Below, piece after piece: positions 1-12,654 of a DNA stretch of 64,000 nt (position 1 is the first letter of the stretch; each line of letters starts with the position of its first letter). Below the pieces are notes generated by a model. That model did not search any database. It was not told the DNA's origin and saw only the letters and a program-made list of their open reading frames with translations. The stretch comes from Rheum nobile (taxonomy: Eukaryota > Streptophyta > Magnoliopsida > Caryophyllales > Polygonaceae). Made by a program: the position numbers and the translations under genes. Location: the NCBI GenBank assembly GCA_027886185.1, contig WOAB01000211.1, forward strand, positions 3,696,001 through 3,760,000. The letters run 5' to 3'.

Positions 1-1225
1 AGGAGGATATTCACAAGACTGCTTTCAGAACAAGGTACGGTCACTATGAATTTGTGGTGATGCCTTTTGGGTTGACTAATGCTCCCGCGGTTTTCATGGA
101 CTTAATGAACCGATGTTTTAGAGAGTACTTGGATCGTTTTGTAGTGGTTTTTATTGATGATATTCTAGTGTACTCTCAGAGTAAGGAAGACTACGAGACT
201 CACCTCAAAGCTGTACTTGAAGTATTGAGGCGGCAAAAAAAATTATTTGCAAAGCTGTCTAAATGTGACTTTTGGTTACCTAAGGTAGCATTGCTTGGCC
301 ATGTGATTTCTAACGAGGGTGTGATGGTAGATCCGTAGAAAACAGAAGCAGTAGTGAATTCGAAACAACCTCAGAATATTAAGGAAGTTAGGAGTTTTCT
401 CGGACTGACAGGTTACTACAGGCAGTTTGTGGAGGGACTTTCAAAAATTGCTCGACAGCTAACCAATCTGTTACATAAGACTAAGAATTTTGAATGGGAC
501 GGAAGATGTCAGGAGAGTTTCGAAGAGCTCAAGAAGCGTTTGACTAGTGCGCCAGTGTTAGCTTTACCGTAGGGAACATAAGGGTTTGCTGTCTATAGTA
601 ATGCTTCTAAGCAAGGTTTGGGTTGCGTTCTAATGCATAATGGGAAGGTCATTGCATATGCTTCTTGTCAGCTCAAACCGTATGAGGTGAATTATCCTAC
701 ACATGATCTTGAACTTGCAGCTGTAGTCTTTGCCCTTAAGATTTGGCGACATTACTTGTACGGGTTAAGTTGTCCAATTTTCACTGATCACAAGAGCTTG
801 AAGTATATTTCAACTCAGAGAGAGTTGAACATGAGACAAAGACGGTGGCTAGAATTTATTAAGGATTAATAGATATCCTTTATCCTCTAGGAAAGGCTAA
901 TGTGGTAGCAAATGCTTTGAGTAGGAAGTCGACTCCAGAACATATGGTCGCTTGTTTGACAGCTCATCCCGAGCTACAACAAGAGCTTATAAGGAGCGAG
1001 ATTGAAGTATGGATTGGGAAGGATTGAATGTATTTGAGTGTGTTAGAGATTCAGTCGACATTACTGGAGACGATCAAAGAGAAGCAACCGCATGATCCAT
1101 TTTTAAGAAGGATACGCAGCGATGTTACTCAGGGGAAGGCACCAGGATTTCTTATTCATGATGAGGGGATATTAAAATTTCAAATCGAATATGTGAGCCA
1201 GCTGATAAAGAGATTAGAGAGTTGA
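1..1225 (+). pseudogene. Ty3/gypsy reverse transcriptase and RNase H, 5' truncated by window edge (Tekay-like)
   Basis: The window opens inside the reverse transcriptase of a Ty3/gypsy retrotransposon. The palm is recognisable from MPFGLTNAPAVF (from 60) and the FIDDILVYS active-site block (about 150-180), whose aspartate pair is intact. The thumb/connection LGLTGYYRQFV follows. RNase H starts near 560; VYSNAS stands where the family has VYSDAS, so its first catalytic aspartate is lost. The later TDHKSLKY block is kept. In-frame stops lie at 336-338 and 570-590, with frame changes near 868, 1025 and 1221, so no single polyprotein can be made. Fragments are collinear with the integrase ORF that follows, which shows one decayed pol gene. 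Chromovirus (Tekay/Del) assignment rests on wording of the RT and on the downstream chromodomain; it is established family knowledge applied by eye. Confidence 0.9.
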
Positions 1226-2478
1226 TTCTCAAGAAAGGTCATTCTTCGGTATATTCTGTACATCCTGGAGCCAGTAAGATGTACAAGGACTTGAGACAGA
1301 GTTATTGGTGGAGTGACATGAAGCGGGAAGTTGCTGAGTGCGTGTCGAGGTGTTTGACGTGTCAACAGGTTAAGATTGAGCACCAGAGGCCAACTGGAAA
1401 ACTACAACCGCTTTCTATCCCTGAATGGAAGTGGGAGGACATCACAATGGACTTTGTTGTTGGTCTTCCTAAATCACGAAAAGGAAACGATGCTATATGG
1501 GTCATTGTGGATCGGTTAACGAAGTCTTTGCATTATGTACCCATCAAGATTACTTGGGACCCAGAGAGGTTAGTTGAATTATTCTTGAGAGAGATAGTTA
1601 GATTGCATGGCGTTCCCAAGACCTTTGTGCCTGACAGAGATGGACGATTTGTGTCTCATTTTTGGAAGTCTTTGCATGCAGCAATGGGGATGCAACTGAG
1701 ATTCAACACATCCTTTCATCCTCAAACTAATGGTCAGTCTGAAAGAACAATCCAAACCTTGGAGGATATGCTTCGAGCTTGCGCTTTGGAGTGGCCAAGA
1801 AATTGGGAAGACAATATGCATCTGGTGGAGTTTACGTACAACAATAGTTGGCATGCGTTGATTCAGATGGCACCTTATGAGGCTCTATATGGTCGTCGGT
1901 GTAGATCGCCATTGTGTTGGGACGATATGACCGATGCCGTTCTAGTTGCTCCTGAACTTCCAAAGAAGACTAAGGACCACATTGTAGTGATTCGTCAGAG
2001 ATTGTTGTCAGCTCAGAGTCGACAGAAGTCGTATGCAGATAATCGTAGACGACCCTTAGAATTAAATGTTGGGGACCACGTGTTTGTTAAAGTCTCACCG
2101 ACTAAGGGAGTGTTCAGATTTGGGAAACGAGGGAAGTTGAGTCCTCGTTATGTTGGTCCCTTCGAAGTTCTGAAGAGAGTTGGCACTGTAGCTTACCAAG
2201 TGGCGTTGCCTCCGAGAATGAGCAGAATGCATGATGTGTTTCATGTGTCACAGTTGAGGAAATACATGTATCATCCGACTCATAGGTTCGAGGAGATAGA
2301 ATTTCAACCTGATGGCACATTTGAAGAATCACCCGTAAGAATCCTAGCTAGTGAACATAAGAAATTGAGGAATAGGGTCATCTCCTTGGTGAAAGTCTTA
2401 TGGTCTAAGCACGGTACAACAGAAGAGACTTGGGAATTGGAGTCGGTCATGAGAGCTCGATACCCGAATCTGTTTTGA
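1222..2478 (+). CDS. Ty3/gypsy integrase with C-terminal chromodomain (end of pol)
   Basis: A 418-codon open stretch holds the integrase end of pol. Order: HHCC zinc-binding domain (His in HSSVYSVH, Cys pair in CVSRCLTC, about residues 7-50); DDE core with DITMDFVVGLP, then VPDRDGRFVSHFW, then the catalytic Glu in NGQSERTIQ; a GPY/F module (RYVGPFEVL, about residue 310); and a chromodomain from about residue 365 ending ETWELESVMRARYP. All three catalytic acidic residues are visible. A chromodomain at this place marks the chromovirus branch of Ty3/gypsy, where it targets insertion to marked chromatin. The apparent start is only where the frame becomes open after a frameshift; the real product is cut from a polyprotein. 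This is the best preserved coding block at this end of the window, but it cannot work alone. Confidence 0.92.
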   Translation: MILKKGHSSVYSVHPGASKMYKDLRQSYWWSDMKREVAECVSRCLTCQQVKIEHQRPTGKLQPLSIPEWKWEDITMDFVVGLPKSRKGNDAIWVIVDRLTKSLHYVPIKITWDPERLVELFLREIVRLHGVPKTFVPDRDGRFVSHFWKSLHAAMGMQLRFNTSFHPQTNGQSERTIQTLEDMLRACALEWPRNWEDNMHLVEFTYNNSWHALIQMAPYEALYGRRCRSPLCWDDMTDAVLVAPELPKKTKDHIVVIRQRLLSAQSRQKSYADNRRRPLELNVGDHVFVKVSPTKGVFRFGKRGKLSPRYVGPFEVLKRVGTVAYQVALPPRMSRMHDVFHVSQLRKYMYHPTHRFEEIEFQPDGTFEESPVRILASEHKKLRNRVISLVKVLWSKHGTTEETWELESVMRARYPNLF

Positions 2479-2505
2479 TATTAGTTTCGAGGACGAAACT
2501 CTTAT

Positions 2506-2518
2506 AAGGGAGGGAGAA
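2506..2518 (+). other. polypurine tract (plus-strand primer site)
   Basis: A purine-only run ends directly at the TG that opens the 3' LTR. It lies 28 bp after the pol stop codon, the usual place for the plus-strand priming site of a Ty3/gypsy element. Confidence 0.8.
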
Positions 2519-4515
2519 TGAAATACCCCATGATATATTAAATGGTACAAGTGTTATGTCAATTATTTATATGTATATATATATACATTTATACCCAAAA
2601 TCAACAAGGGATTAAAATTGGAACCCTTGCCTCCTTCTTCCTAGTGTGCCCGCGCGAGAGAGAGAGAGAGAGAGCTTCGCCTCCTGCTGTCTTCTGCTTG
2701 CCCCTGACACCGTTCACTTCCGCCGGAGAGCCCAACCGGGTACTGCTGCCACCACCACTTTCTTTCCTTGGTTCGAGTCACGATGAGCTAGTGTGAGCCG
2801 CTATGAGTTGCTGTGCGAGAACCACGGTCGCTGTTGTGTGCGAGAGCTTGGTTGCTGCGCGACCATCGTCCAGCTCGACCTCCAACGCTGATGGTCGAGC
2901 GCCACCGACAGCTGTTGCTGCTGCACTTTCCCGGTGACAAAGGCGAGCCACCGATGAGGTAACCGCAGATGATGCATGGACTTGATAACTGATTTCCATC
3001 TGTATTGGGGCTAAACTAATTGCTATGTGATTGTTAAAATTGGGCAGATTTGGTTCAATTATTGAAAGAAATTGTTGACAGAATTGGATATTTGGACAGA
3101 ATTGAATTCGGGGTAGTTCGGTTGGAAATTTGCAGGAATTGGTCAGCTAGAAATTGTTCAGCTGAGGGTGGTACGTAACTGTTGGATATTTGGTTTCATT
3201 TGAAGAGTTTATGGACTGAAGTTGGACTGTTCTTAGACTAAATTAGGGACTGAATTGGGGGTTGCAAGTAATGGCATGATATGTGTTAAATTAACGCAGG
3301 AAATTGTTCGGTTTGTCATCGCAGGTTCGTCCGGGATTAGTTTGCAAAGTTGGTGAATTTCTAAGGTCGTTGCCATTAAGTTTAAGGCAAGATGATTCTT
3401 GCTCATACTTTACATATATCTTTTAGTATAATTATTTTCGTATATTAATGTTCAATAATTGATTTTACATTTATCGGTTATATTGATCTAGATTAGCAAT
3501 CGTAGAGTTTAATGGTGCAATGTGTGTCGGTTGGTTGTTGTCTCGTGTGATGATTAATGTTGGTTGTTGGTTTTGTTGTTGGATACGGTTGTTTATTGGT
3601 TGATGGTTATTGTTGGTTGTTGGTTGTTGTTGGTCGTTTGTTGGTTGTTGGTTGTTGTTGGTCGTTGTTTGTTGTTTGTTGTTTGTTGTTTGTTGTTTGT
3701 TGTTTGTTGTTTGTTGTTTGTTGTTTGTGGTTTGTGGTTGGTTGTTGGTTGTTGGTTGTTGGTTGTTGTTGGTTGATTGTTGTTTCAGTTATAAGGAGGG
3801 CATGACTCCTTGTAGCTGGGCCGGGGTGATGATAGCCTCACCCGACCACGTAGAGGGTGACCTTGCGTTGGTTCAAGGCCACAATTGGATGGTGAGTGTC
3901 CCATCTTAAACCTATCCATGGATAGTATGATTACTTAGGGTGATGATAGTCTCACCCATTTATGTTCTCGATGTGGTTGAGATTGGATTGGATGTATTTT
4001 GCACATTTAAGAATTGGATAGGATTGGTTAAGTACAGGTTACGTGACAGTAATGGCATTTTTTTTTGATGCGTTATTAATTGGCGTTAGATGGATGGTGT
4101 GATAAACCTTTCTATGTCCTATTATTTTTTCTTGATGATTCTTGCTAGTCTTTCATTAGACTAACCAACTTCGGTTTATGTTTCCGTGGTTGGCTGGCGT
4201 ATCGGGTCCACCAGTCAACCTGTCCTTACAGGTCCAGCAGTAGTAAGGGGGCTCTTGATCACAGTTTCGTCTTCACAGTTAAAGACTTAGTTTTTGCATC
4301 GGATTTGGAAAATGTTGTATTAGCTACATGTTGTTTTTGGATGTAAATTGATATTTTAAACTTGATGAAAGGTTTGAATGTTGTTTACACTTAAGGCAGG
4401 GATTTTGATGTGATAACTTTTGTATATTTGGAAATGTTTTGGGTTTTCTTTCTAAAATCGCCTTATAGACCTTCGGGTCTACGGCACTGTAATACCTCTG
4501 GTTCGGGGTGTTACA
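2519..4515 (+). repeat. 3' LTR of the Tekay-like element
   Basis: The LTR starts TGAAATACCCC after the polypurine tract and ends GGGGTGTTACA, which is the typical TG..CA form of this lineage (inverted ends ATACCCC/GGGTGTTA). It is about 2.0 kb. It carries a TA-rich stretch near 2567, a GA run near 2660, a TTGTTGG minisatellite at 3540-3785, and GGTGATGATAG blocks near 3825 and 3940. Short segments such as GTCTTTCATTAGACTAACCA (4148) recur in the solo LTR at 48678, so the two belong to one lineage. The 5' LTR is outside the window; the base run after it is TCTTC, which would be the target duplication. Confidence 0.85.
3540..3785 (+). repeat. TTGTTGG/TTGTTTG minisatellite inside the LTR
   Basis: About 245 bp made of 7-bp units TTGTTGG and TTGTTTG with small changes. 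Because the unit is 7 bp, all three forward frames stay open and yield Val/Leu/Cys-rich low-complexity peptides, which I do not treat as proteins. Confidence 0.9.
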
Positions 4516-6060
4516 TCTTCTTTCCAACTTTCAACGCGTGTCATTGTCCTTCGCTTGAATCATTCTCTATGCGCAACCCTGATAGTACATGTAGAAAAAC
4601 TAATGAATACCAATGATGTATATATGTACTGTATGAATATGTATACAGAATGCATGAATATCAATACTAAGTTGTTGCATGTGACTTAATATTCAATTTT
4701 GCATGCTCGATATTCATGACAAAGGCATATGTAGCAATGAATATCTATGAATTACATGTGAATATCAAACATATATTTTTTGAATATCACTACACAAGCA
4801 TACTGCATCACTCTTAAATACGTTGACAATACTCATAAAGAGATGAAATACATAAATGAATATCTACACTGACAACACGAATATTAAACATGCGATTTTA
4901 AATATCACAACAATACATGAATATCATTAAGCGATGCCATGAATATCAATTCAATATGGATGAATATCAGCATAGATCAATTTACCAGCATACATGAATA
5001 TCATTTCATCATAATCAATTTAATATCAAACAAGATGTTCAAAATCGGAGAAGCGATATTCATAATATACAAAAAAGCGTTGAAGAACACTATTCAATTA
5101 CAAACTTTTGATATTAACAAACGAATATGAGTATAGTTTTTTATGAATATACACATACGTTCATGAATGAATACACGTAGATGGTGCATGAATAACATTG
5201 AAAACTCATTCAGTTTACCATCAAACAAGATGTTCAAAATCGGATTACCGATATTCATCATATACAAAAAAAGATTTGTAGAACACGATTCAACTCAAAA
5301 CTTTTGAGAGTATAACACGAATATCCGTACAATTTGTTTGGATATCACCCAATTGTGTTCATGAATATGGCAAATACAGTAAACGAATATCAGTATAGAT
5401 CAATTTACCAGCATACAAGTTGTTCCAAAATGGTTAATCGATATTCATGATATAAAAAAATGATGAAGATAAAGATTCAATTCCAAAATCACGATAACAT
5501 GATTTTGAACTGAATATTTACAATCAAACAATGAATATCAGCAATTAATGTCCCGAATATCTAATAATATTGTTGTTCAAAGTTTAGGTTTCATATGAAA
5601 CGATTGAAATAAGCCAGAACTTGATTCTAACATCACAATGGAAAATCATATTACACAATGGAAAATCAGAACGTAAACCCTATTATATCATGTGAAAATT
5701 AAATAGAATATGCATAACATCAACGTATCATGTCTAGAATTAGGGTTTTGATGAGAAATTAGAATACATACCTCAGTTCATACTAAGACATGTCGTTGAG
5801 GCACTAAAATTGATTGCTTGATGATGTCTTGTTCTCATTTATAAATGGGATATTCAGAGGGACATAAGAAATTTAATGGCTTGATGATGCGTCGAGGTAG
5901 ACGAATATCCAATCTACAGCAAGACGCAGTTGGAGCGGCAATGGAGGTTTCCAGCGTTGAAGGAGATACGTATGGAATATGTGAATGGTTTGTGTGTAGA
6001 TTTGATTTTTTCTCTTCTCTAACAATATCCTTGATTATCTTATATTATTTTTAAAATCTA
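4516..6060. repeat. GAATATC-motif array, probably the non-coding part of a DNA element
   Basis: From about 4600 to 5560 the heptamer GAATATC, usually as ATGAATATC, or its complement GATATTC, recurs more than twenty times at irregular spacing. Within it a larger unit repeats about every 195 bp: blocks beginning near 5033, 5229 and 5412 share TGTTCAAAATCG, GATATTCAT and ATATACAAAAAA. At 5845-6054 there is a 69-codon frame with no recognisable domain; it contains the same GATATTC motif, so it may be chance. Dense subterminal motifs of this kind are known from CACTA and Mutator-like elements, but I cannot find a clear terminal inverted repeat pair. Confidence 0.55.
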
Positions 6061-7960
6061 TTAGCTTCCTTATTAGAGAGTATCTGGTGGTTACACCCTA
6101 CCATATCAACTATAAGACCTAATCATCCATCCCTCCATCACCTTCCATCCAACGTCCTAGATTTATCCCTCCGTTTTACCACAACTTTCGTTTTACCGGA
6201 GCGTTCCTCTCTAACACAATATATTCAAAATAAGATTTTTAACTTATGTTCTAAATCATTTTAGAAATATTTACATAAACGAAGAGTTATATATATACAA
6301 AAGAAATAAAAGTCACATGCTTATAAAACATTAAAGTAATTTACTTATACATACGGTTATTAGTGCCTAAAATATTAATGTGTTGAATAGTTAATAATGA
6401 AAGAGAAATGAAATAAATCGTATTATATCTTTTACTCAAAGTGAAAAACATTAATTTCTATTCATGTCCTGAAGAATTTACAATTGCTAAGATTTGTATT
6501 TTTGGTGCAAATCTTGTTAAGATTTCTTTGTTAATTATTTAATATAATAATAAATTAAAAAATAGAAAAACAAAAAAATAACACCTTTATAACATGGGCC
6601 TAAAAGCACTTTGATGGCTTAAAAAGTGACAGGTTTAGTATATATAAATAGATAGATTTTACTGAATTATATACTTAATACATACAATTTAAATAAAATA
6701 AACGATATAATATGTTATCATTATTATTTTTATTTTAAAATATTTATAAAATCATTATTTCTCCAAATCTATATTGTATTGTTTGGAATAATATAAAATG
6801 CAACAAATTAAAATATCCCAAATTTTGTTTTTGACAAAAAGAAAAAAAGAAGAACAATTATTACTTATAACTTATTACTTGTTAGCAATTCTGTAAGATA
6901 TTTAATGGCAATATAACCAAAAAACACAAAGTGCTATGGATATTTACAAATCAATCCATATAATATACAAAGTTACATATAACATATATCATATTTTATT
7001 CTACCAAAAAGTAATTTCAAAATAACTCATTTACATTGTTATAAATATTTTCAAGTAATAAAATTTTAGTAAAGAAGTAACAATTGTGAAGATTTGTATT
7101 TGTTGGTTCAAATCTTATTAAGGTCTTTTTGTTAATTTATATAATGCTAATTATTTAATATAATAATAAATAGAAAACATATAAAATATAAAAATAAAAC
7201 ATTAACAACTTGGGCCTAAAAACACTCTTATGAATATAAAACAGTGAGCTTTAATATATATATATATATAATAATAAATGGAAAAATCAAACCTTAACAA
7301 CTAGAGCCTAAAAACGCTCTAGTTGCTGAAAAAGAGTGAGGTTTAATATATAGTTATAGATTAAACATGTTTTCAGCCAAAAATAAAAAAATAAATGGAA
7401 ACAATATCTTTAATATTTTTATTTTTAATTTATTTATCCATAATCACACATTTTGTATATGTTTATTATAATTTTTTTTATTGAATATAATAAATATAAG
7501 CAATGAAAATATTTAAAAATAATTTTAGTATTTACTATAAGTAAATTAATTTATGTGTTATATAAAATATTATAAATAATATATCAGATGATATTAAACA
7601 TGAAATAAATAAATTTACTCATAAATTAAATATATTACAATGCATTAGACATATAAATTAATATATTACTACATCATTACACATGAAATGTAATATATTA
7701 TATCAACATTACACATGTAAGTTAATATATTACACATGAAAAATATAATATTACAAGACATTGCATTTCATATTATACAATCCTAACAAACATCTATCTA
7801 ATCTAACATAGATGTAAAGTTAATATTTTTAACAATTAATGACCCCATTTAAGAGAAGATGAAAGAATCTCTAGTTGTAAATTAAAAATATTAGATTTGT
7901 ATTAAAACAAAAAGTATAAACTATTCTATAAGTAATGTTTGGTTATTTGAAAAATAAATT
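6061..7960. repeat. AT-rich intergenic DNA with a triplicated segment
   Basis: No gene is visible. One segment occurs three times in direct orientation: 6480-6655, 7085-7255 and 7268-7350. The copies share AAGATTTGTATTT, TTATTTAATATAATAATAAA, GGGCCTAAAA and a closing GTGAGGTTTAATATATA-like block. The rest is A/T-rich, with TA microsatellite at 7253-7272 and short ACATTACACATG repeats at 7630-7740. Confidence 0.5.
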
Positions 7961-10080
7961 TCCTCATTCAAGGTAAGATGAAAGAACATCTTATGCCAAT
8001 AACTCATTCCAAACTCTAAAGGATGATCATACTTCATTTCAAAATGACATTTGCATAAAATTACAATCTCGTTTCACGCCTACTAGGATTAATGGAACTT
8101 CTCAAGCAAATTTGACTATCATTTCCCGACTTGTTACTAACATGGATAATTCCATTCTTATGGTGTCACCCACTCCATTTGAAATCAAAAGGGTAATTTT
8201 TTACTTACCCAAAAAATAAACTCCTGGTCCCGATGGTTTTCCTTCTAAATTCTATCAACATACTGGCCAATTGTTGGTAACTCCCTCATCTACGTTGTTC
8301 AAGTTTTTTTTCACTCTAGACAAATGCATAAAAAAACTGCACATTCATTTCTTGCTCTTATTTCCAAAACTGACAACCTAAAAGTTTATATAATATTACG
8401 TATAAGGTTATAACAAAAATTTAGCAAACAGATTGAAAAGTCTACGTCCACGTGTAATCAGCCCCCATCAAGATGCCTTTGTTGAAGGGAGATTAATTCA
8501 TGATAATATTCTTCTTGTCCACACATTTTTTCACTCTTTTCATGCAAGAAAGAAAGTCAAAAAAAGTTGGATGACTCTTAAACTTCATATGGAGAAAGCT
8601 TATGACAAGTTAGATTGGAATTTTATTACTCAAATCCTTCTTAAATTTGGTTTTGATCTTGAGTGGGTAAAACTACTAATGACATGTGTTACTTCGACAT
8701 CTTTCTCTGTCCTTGTCAACAAGGAACCTAGCCCAATTTTTAGACCTGCTTGTGGTCTCTGCCAATAAGACCCTATTGCACCCTACATCTTTATTTTAGC
8801 AATGGAATACTTATTATGAACCCTTACCCATGAATCTCAACAGCCCAACCGTAAGATTGGAATTCAATTAACTCGAAATGGGACTTGTATTCCATTCCTA
8901 TCTTGCAAATGCATCCCATGATAATATGTTAATAAGTTTACATGTACTTTGGGGTTAGGTAGTAATTTTCATAAAATCTTTTTTCACACATCTTCTCACC
9001 TTTCTTTCCAACAAACAAGCTCTTTGGCTTCTATCTTAAATATTCAAGTAACTCGATCTATGGAAAAAAATACATGGGCATTCATATTGTCTGAGGCAGT
9101 GTGAAAAAAGATATATTTGATTACTCCATCATTACCCTTTAAAAACAACATAGTAAATGGAAAGTTAACTCGCTTTCGCAAGCAGTACATTCTATCCTTA
9201 TACAATCAAACTTGCTATACAAAGTAATTTATATAATTCAGAGCTTTCTTCTACCTACAATAATTTGTAATGAGATTGATAAAATTAATATGGATTTTTT
9301 TGGAATAAAAATGACCCTAAATTTCACTTCTTGATTAGTTGGGATAACATTTGTTGGCCTAAACCCCTTGGGGACCTTGGACTGCATAAAGCTGAAAATA
9401 TGAACAAGTCCTTACAAATAAAACTGCTATGGAAACTTCTTGTCGAAAAGGATAGTCTTTTGGTTCGTATTATTACTGAAAAATAGTTAGGATCCAAAGA
9501 CCTTTATTCTTACAAAAAGAAGTCCAAACAATGTTTGCAATTTTCAAGACTTTTTCATATCCGTGACATTTTGAAAACAGGATTGACTTAGGAATTAGGC
9601 AATGGTAATACCATTAATTTTTTGACATACTCTTAAATTCCAAATTGTGACCTTCAACCCTACTTCAATTCTACTTCTGATATCACTTTAAAAGTCTCCC
9701 ACTTCATTACTTCTACTCATCAATGGGATATCTAAAAATTACAAGCTATTCTCCCACCTTTTGTTATCTCTAAAATCATAAGCAGATACATACACACAAC
9801 TTCTATGGCTGACTAGATAATATGAAAATACTCTACGAATGGTAACTTCACAGTTAAATAAGCTAGAACTATAACTGAACCACAACCTTTAAATTCTCAC
9901 CATGACTACTTATCCTGGATTTGGAAATTGAAGATTCCTCCAAAGATCCAACATTTTCTTTGGAAAGAAATCAGTGACTATCTTCATACAATAGAAAGAA
10001 ATAGACACTTTTCTAAAGTTCCATCCCAATGTAGTTTATGTAATGAAGATATCAACCATCTTTTCTTTGAATGTCAATAT
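7960..10080 (+). pseudogene. LINE (L1-type) reverse transcriptase, 5' truncated, first part
   Basis: Degenerate remains of ORF2 of a plant non-LTR retrotransposon. Recognisable in order: PGPDGFPSKFYQ (near 8223), DAFVEGRLIHDNILL (8475), KLHMEKAYDKLDWNFI (8581), a GLCQ block followed by IAPYIFILAMEYL (8755-8810), and near 9900-10080 the zinc-binding zf-RVT region ending NEDINHLFFECQY. The FADD catalytic box is lost (LANASHDNM near 8905). There is no endonuclease domain, as expected for a 5'-truncated LINE. Many stops and frameshifts occur. The sequence breaks off inside the zf-RVT region at 10080, where the Tat-like element begins, and resumes at 22332. Confidence 0.85.
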
Positions 10081-10699
10081 TGCGGGAGCCGTATTTAGCC
10101 CGGCCCAAATGCATGGCCCAAATAGGAGAAAAGCCCATCTAGCAATATGACCCAACTCAGAGTGAAGACTGAACAACTGTTCCTCAGCTTGATCCGGCTA
10201 CACGGTCCGGGACCCTCTTCCCGATCTACCCAGCCGTCTCCTCCCGGCCAATCCTGGCTACGCGGCTCGAGAGCCTTCTTCCCGGCTTGGGCCGACTGTG
10301 TGACTAAAGGGCCTTTTGGCCTCAGGTATATAAGGAGGAGATTGTGATTAGAAAGGGATTCTCAATCTTTTCTTTGGTGGCTCTCTCTCCCACCCCATCG
10401 GTTAAACACCAAAACTCTCACTCTTTCACTCTCTACCATTGTTGCTCCACTGTACATTTGGCTCTACTTTTCTTTATGCCCCATTCGCGAGTTGAGCACT
10501 AACTTGAGCGTCGGAGTGGCAAGCCCGAGGCCACCCTCGGGCCCCTCTTCTTTTTAAGGTCGGAGCTCGAAACTGGACGACGTTTGACGTGACCGGAGGC
10601 AGCCGTCGGGGAACGAGGAGAGAGGTCTCCGAGAAAGATGAGCCGGAGGTGGTTCTGTGTGGAAAACCAACTATTTCCTCTCGGAAAATCGGACGATCA
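10081..10699 (+). repeat. 5' LTR of the Tat-like element
   Basis: About 619 bp, from TGCGGGAGCCGTATTTAG to CGGACGATCA. The matching 3' copy is at 21707-22331. A TATATAAGG box at 10326-10334 is a likely core promoter; the 3' copy has TATTCAAGG at this place. The exact first base is uncertain because the two copies differ by a small indel at their starts (TGCGGGAG against TGTATTGGAG). Confidence 0.9.
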
Positions 10700-10702
10700 G
10701 AC

Positions 10703-10720
10703 TGGCGCCGACCGCGGGCA
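10703..10720 (+). other. primer binding site
   Basis: TGGCGCCGACCGCGGG starts 3 bp after the 5' LTR. The first eight bases match the complement of the tRNA-Asp 3' end used by Athila and Tat elements; the rest diverges. Confidence 0.75.
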
Positions 10721-10829
10721 CTCCTCACACAGCTAGTATACCTTCGGCCTTGTCAGATGTCGAGTCCACCAACCGCACCGGCCAGACTAGGTTTAACGAG
10801 TTCCAAACCCTGAGTGCATAACACCCCTC

Positions 10830-12166
10830 ATGAATGTGGAAGAAGATCACTTTTTGGGCTTCCAAAGGTGGCAGTACACAACCTCGGCATTTTGGGGCAT
10901 GTACGCACCTCAGGGAGCACACCCTAATGCATCAGTAGAGCCATACCCTCAATATGCGTTCCCACAAGAGCCATACCCACCATATAGGAACGGATACGTG
11001 CAAACTCCTGAACCAGCTACACCGAACCTCCCTCCATCCCCAAGAGGAGAAAGGCATGCCTGAACTGTGGACCTAGTCGACACCACAGCCAAGAAAGGAG
11101 TCATAGTTTCTCGCACGTAGAGCCCCATCAAGCCACAGACAGGCCCGAGGCATGCCAGGATCTCGCCGACCTGCCAGGCGGACGTGCCAACTATGTGCAA
11201 GTTGTTCCCCAACTCGCTTACCGAAGAGGCCCTCACGTGGATGATCAACCTCCCGGCGGGAAGCATTGGTAGCTTCCCCCAGCTAGAGTAGTCATTTCTA
11301 ACACACTTCAGAAGCTCGAGGAGGAGACGTCGTGGAATGCAAGAAATATTTTCCATGAGACAGCACAAAGCAGAAAGCATGGCTTCATATGTGATGAGGT
11401 TCACGGATGAGGTAATACAAGTATGCGACTTCGACGAGAAGGTAGCCAAGATCGTGTTCATACAGGGCCTAGCAAACTCAGATTTTAAGTTCTCGGTCAC
11501 CAAGAAAGAGCCCGCAACCTACGCTAAATTGCTAGACAAGGCCAACACCCACATCAGGGCCGAAAAGATGGCTAGCTTGTACCGTGTCCCTCCGAGTGCG
11601 CCTCAGAATGCCAAGGCACGTGGGAACGAAAGAGACCTGCCGTGGCCGTTGACAAGGGCAAAGCCCCCGAACGCGCTCTAGTACATACGGTGTCAAATAA
11701 CTTGTCGCCTCAGCAACACAACCCCTTTCTCAACCGCTCCAGATCTCAAGCAACACCCCAACAAGGGCAACCTCCCCAGAAATTCTGCTCGTATAATCAA
11801 TCCAAGACGCATGATAACCACGAGTGCATGGGGTACGAATCCTCGGCGAAGAAGCCAACCTTAGGGTCTTTGTTCGCCAGAGGCTATAAGGCAATGAGCA
11901 AAGGAATTAGCAAGAACCAAGGACCACCTCTCCCACCCCCTCCGTGGAAAGACAACTTTCCTCCCCCGGATGGGTACGTAGGAACGATCGCAGGTAGAAC
12001 AAGTCCTTGGGGAGAAAGCATGAGGGCCGTGCAGAGGTACACGCGAGGAGGAAGACACCGCCCAACGATGCCAGTGCTTAGCGTAGCCAACATCGATCTT
12101 ACCAATAGGGCACCAACTCTCCTTCACAGAGGCAGAAGTGGATGTAGTAGAGACCTCTCACTATGA
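10830..12166 (+). pseudogene. gag of the Tat-like element
   Basis: Three overlapping open pieces form gag. The first (10830-11063) is rich in Pro and Tyr, a typical weakly conserved leader. From about 11190 the Retrotrans_gag domain is clear: EEALTWMINLPAGSIGSFPQL, then SMRQHKAESMASYVMRF and FIQGLANSDFKFSV, up to about 11570. A short zinc-knuckle-like motif CSYNQSKTHDNHEC lies near 11790. It packages the RNA into virus-like particles in this family. Stops occur near 11115 and 11288, with frame changes near 11063, 11340 and 11640. The last frame runs past the start of protease in another frame, so gag and pro are frameshifted near 12115. Confidence 0.85.
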
Positions 12167-12650
12167 CCCCTTGGTCGTACACGCCCAGTTCAGGACGAAG
12201 CTAGTCAATCGGATCCTAATTGACACGGGAAGCTCCGTCGACATTCTATACTAGGATGCCTTCCTTAAACTAGAGATCTTGCCCGCAGAGCTCCGGCTCA
12301 CCGATTGCACGTTAGTCGGTTTCTTAGGAGAGAGGGTCACCGTCACCCTGGACCTCATCCTGGGAGATGAGGAAAACCTGCGTAGATCCGAGTCGGTAGA
12401 CTTTATGGTCATGAGAATACCCTCCGCGTACAATGCGATTCTAGGGCGAGTGTCCCTCAACAAACTCCATGTTGTTGCATCAGTATATCACCTCAAGGTA
12501 AAGTTTCCAGTCCGCGGAGATGTAGGAGAGTCGAAAGGCCGGCAAGTAGAGAGATGGGCATGCTATTTAACCACTCTGAAAGGAAAGGGCCTCACGGCGC
12601 AAGTCTTACATGTCCAAGAGCTCGGGTCAGAAGCAGGATCCTCATAATGA
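12118..12650 (+). pseudogene. retroviral-type aspartic protease of the Tat-like element
   Basis: The frame reads FTEAEVDVVETSHYDPLVV, then the active-site motif ILIDTGSSVDILY near 12220-12252, then the flap/second motif AILGRVSLNKL near 12440-12475. The DTG catalytic triplet is intact. An in-frame TAG follows the DILY motif at 12253-12255, so the protein is interrupted just after the active site. It processes the Gag-Pol polyprotein in this family. The reading frame ends with tandem stops near 12645. Confidence 0.88.
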
Positions 12651-12654
12651 ATTA

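Noticed and set aside
3557..3909. Three overlapping 70-99 codon frames rich in Val, Leu, Cys
   Set aside because: They read a TTGTTGG minisatellite inside an LTR; a 7-bp unit keeps all frames open.
11861..12127. Minus-strand frames opposite gag
   Set aside because: Shadow frames; the plus strand holds gag-pro motifs in the expected order.
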